From UBA6176 sp032119375 (GTDB lineage Bacteria; Verrucomicrobiota; Verrucomicrobiia; Limisphaerales; UBA9464), in assembly GCA_964430505.1 (NCBI GenBank), contig CAYSGH010000018.1, forward strand, positions 1 to 62,713: DNA of 62,713 nt, given 5' to 3'. Under the pieces are notes generated by a model. That model worked only from the letters and a program-made list of their open reading frames with translations. It did no database searches and was not told the DNA's origin. Positions 61,450 to 62,713 of the stretch are shown here, piece by piece. Position 1 is the first letter of the stretch. Every line of letters begins with the position of its first letter. The translations under genes were made by a program, and so were the position numbers.

Positions 61450-62475
61450 TCAAGCCCGGCCGTCGCGCACGTGGACCCAGCAGTGAACGTGGGGCTCGCC
61501 CCGGAAGTACCAGAGCATCTGCGGCCCCTCGACCTGCCACACGTCCCAGACTCCATCGTTGCCCAGGTCCTGCTGCTTGAAATAGGCCACATGCAGGTTG
61601 TCCAACCCCTGGGACTCCACCAACCGCATCGTTTCCTCGGCATCCGCGCGTCGGAACGGCCGCAGCAAGTCACCCAGCACCTCCTGCATCAGGCGACGTT
61701 GGTCCGGCGTCATGTCGCCGGCCCGCAGGCCGGGCAGTCCGCTTCTCTGGCCCGAGAGCCGTACCGTCTCCGTCGCCCGCTCCCGGCGGCTGCGGCCTTC
61801 CACGAGCGCCCGGGCGCGTTGCTTGCCGTCCAGTGCCTGGAACAGGTCGTTGGCCCGTCGCGCCTGGTACCAAAACACATTGCCCGGATGGTCGGCGGGT
61901 TCCTCGTCCCTCGGACCCGCCTGGTGCCCATAGAAAATGGGCCCGCCAAACGCCGCGCCGGCCACCGCATCGCCGTCGCATCGGCGTGTGCAATGCCGCC
62001 CGGTCAAGACCAGCTCAAACCTTCCCGACTTGGGCTCGCCGAACAACGCCACCGAGGTCCCTCCCTCGAAGCCCTTCCCCTCCGAGTCCTCGACGATTTG
62101 CCGCATCATGGCGTCGGCATGTTCCGGTTGATGCAGGGCGCGGAAGATTTGGCGAACCAGGTCCTGCTGGTCTGGCTTGAGCACGTCGCGGATCGAGCGG
62201 CCGGTGATCATCCAGTTGTTGTCCACCTTGTCGCGCAGGGGATCCTCGAAGGCTCGGCACACGGCTGCCCGCTGTGCGTCGTCCAGCGACCCATGCAACT
62301 GGGCCGCCAAGGTCTCCGACGTGGGTGATGACGGCGTCTGGCTGGCCTGAGCAACCGACCAGGCCGGGGCAACGAGCGCACCCGCGGCGGCGCCGGCAGT
62401 GGAGGCGAGGAACGAGCGTCGGCTGATCGTCGGAGCGAGGGCCGACCCGCTTGAGGCTTCGGACAGGGAGGACAT
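61450..62475 (-). CDS. Tat-exported DUF3500 protein
   Basis: 341-residue protein of the DUF3500 family, function unknown. It has a twin-arginine signal (SRRSFLASTAGAAAG... SVAQA). Conserved family pieces include DNNWMITGRSIRDVL, GKFELVLTGRHCTRRC-like RFELVLTGRHCTRRC, AGAAFGGPIFYGHQ and the C-terminal HVHCWVHVRDG. The His/Cys-rich segments suggest a metal or catalytic site, but none is established. ATG 62475 is chosen over one ten codons upstream. It is convergent with the M16 peptidase gene; the 148-bp gap shows no clear terminator. Confidence 0.85.
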   Translation of the reverse strand: MSSLSEASSGSALAPTISRRSFLASTAGAAAGALVAPAWSVAQASQTPSSPTSETLAAQLHGSLDDAQRAAVCRAFEDPLRDKVDNNWMITGRSIRDVLKPDQQDLVRQIFRALHQPEHADAMMRQIVEDSEGKGFEGGTSVALFGEPKSGRFELVLTGRHCTRRCDGDAVAGAAFGGPIFYGHQAGPRDEEPADHPGNVFWYQARRANDLFQALDGKQRARALVEGRSRRERATETVRLSGQRSGLPGLRAGDMTPDQRRLMQEVLGDLLRPFRRADAEETMRLVESQGLDNLHVAYFKQQDLGNDGVWDVWQVEGPQMLWYFRGEPHVHCWVHVRDGRA

Positions 62476-62713
62476 GGCGAGATGAAACCACGGGCACCAA
62501 GACAAGGAAACCCCGCTTTTGGGTGGCCATCCTGTTCCAAAGGTCCGGTCGCCGCCGAGAGGACTTGCCGCTGGAAAGCAGCGTTACCTCGTCTGGGAAC
62601 AGCGCCTGGACCGGCCCGACGCGCGCGGCTCGATTTCGGCTCAGCTAATGTCCAGCCGGGCCCCTGGAAGCCCTAGGGGCATCGTGAACCCTCCTTCGGG
62701 GATGCGGTCGGTG
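62476..62713. other. Non-coding end of the window
   Basis: I see no supported gene here. It should contain the promoter of the DUF3500 gene on the minus strand. A short stem (GCCCCT ... AGGGGC) lies at 62660-62680. Confidence 0.5.

Overview
The window is high-GC, densely coded DNA from a Gram-negative (two-membrane) bacterium. It encodes a type II secretion system, an LptE-like LPS-assembly lipoprotein, a BamD-like protein, Lgt and a TonB-dependent receptor. Together with PQQ-type propeller proteins, a Ser/Thr protein kinase, a DUF3500 Tat protein, weak Shine-Dalgarno sites and many Gly/Ala/Ser-rich exported proteins, this suggests the PVC group, most likely Verrucomicrobiota. That placement is inference; no rRNA gene is present. 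I see no tRNA, rRNA, insertion sequence, phage gene or CRISPR array.

Layout. (1) 190-13961, plus strand: a small Gly-rich secreted protein, a terminator-like hairpin, then a twelve-gene type II secretion operon (E, F, G, H, I, J, K, L, M, a C-like protein and a secretin encoded as two genes). From J to the first secretin gene, each start codon overlaps the previous stop as ATGA. (2) 14094-18260, minus strand: LD-carboxypeptidase, hypoxanthine phosphoribosyltransferase, a SIS-domain protein and a tandem GTP-cyclohydrolase-II-like protein. (3) 18435-26904, plus strand: TonB-dependent receptor, exported NUP-family protein, exported adenosine deaminase, exported SAM hydrolase, purine-base permease and a lipoprotein nucleosidase. 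Together these look like an extracytoplasmic pathway turning SAM and nucleosides into purine bases. (4) 26949-36218: HAD-like protein, Tat-exported FAD oxidoreductase, MoaA, an ABC exporter pair, GAPDH, dihydrofolate reductase and a C39-like peptidase. (5) 36246-46218: Uup-type ABC-F ATPase, a D-serine-dehydratase-like enzyme with RidA, a penicillin-acylase-family hydrolase, a propeller protein and transketolase. (6) 46478-55658, minus strand: HrpA helicase, then a tight envelope operon transcribed BamD-like, LptE, propeller, Lgt, RluD. (7) 55951-57784: a small repeat protein behind a perfect palindrome, then a membrane protein / periplasmic sensor / ECF sigma factor set resembling cnrYXH. (8) 57854-62475: protein kinase, MutY, M16 peptidase and a DUF3500 Tat protein.

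Two properties stand out beyond the genes. The secretin gene is split inside one periplasmic domain, and each half has its own export signal. Several intergenic spaces hold perfectly phased 7-bp repeats, mostly pyrimidine-rich on the coding strand of the next gene. In two cases these run right up to the start codon.
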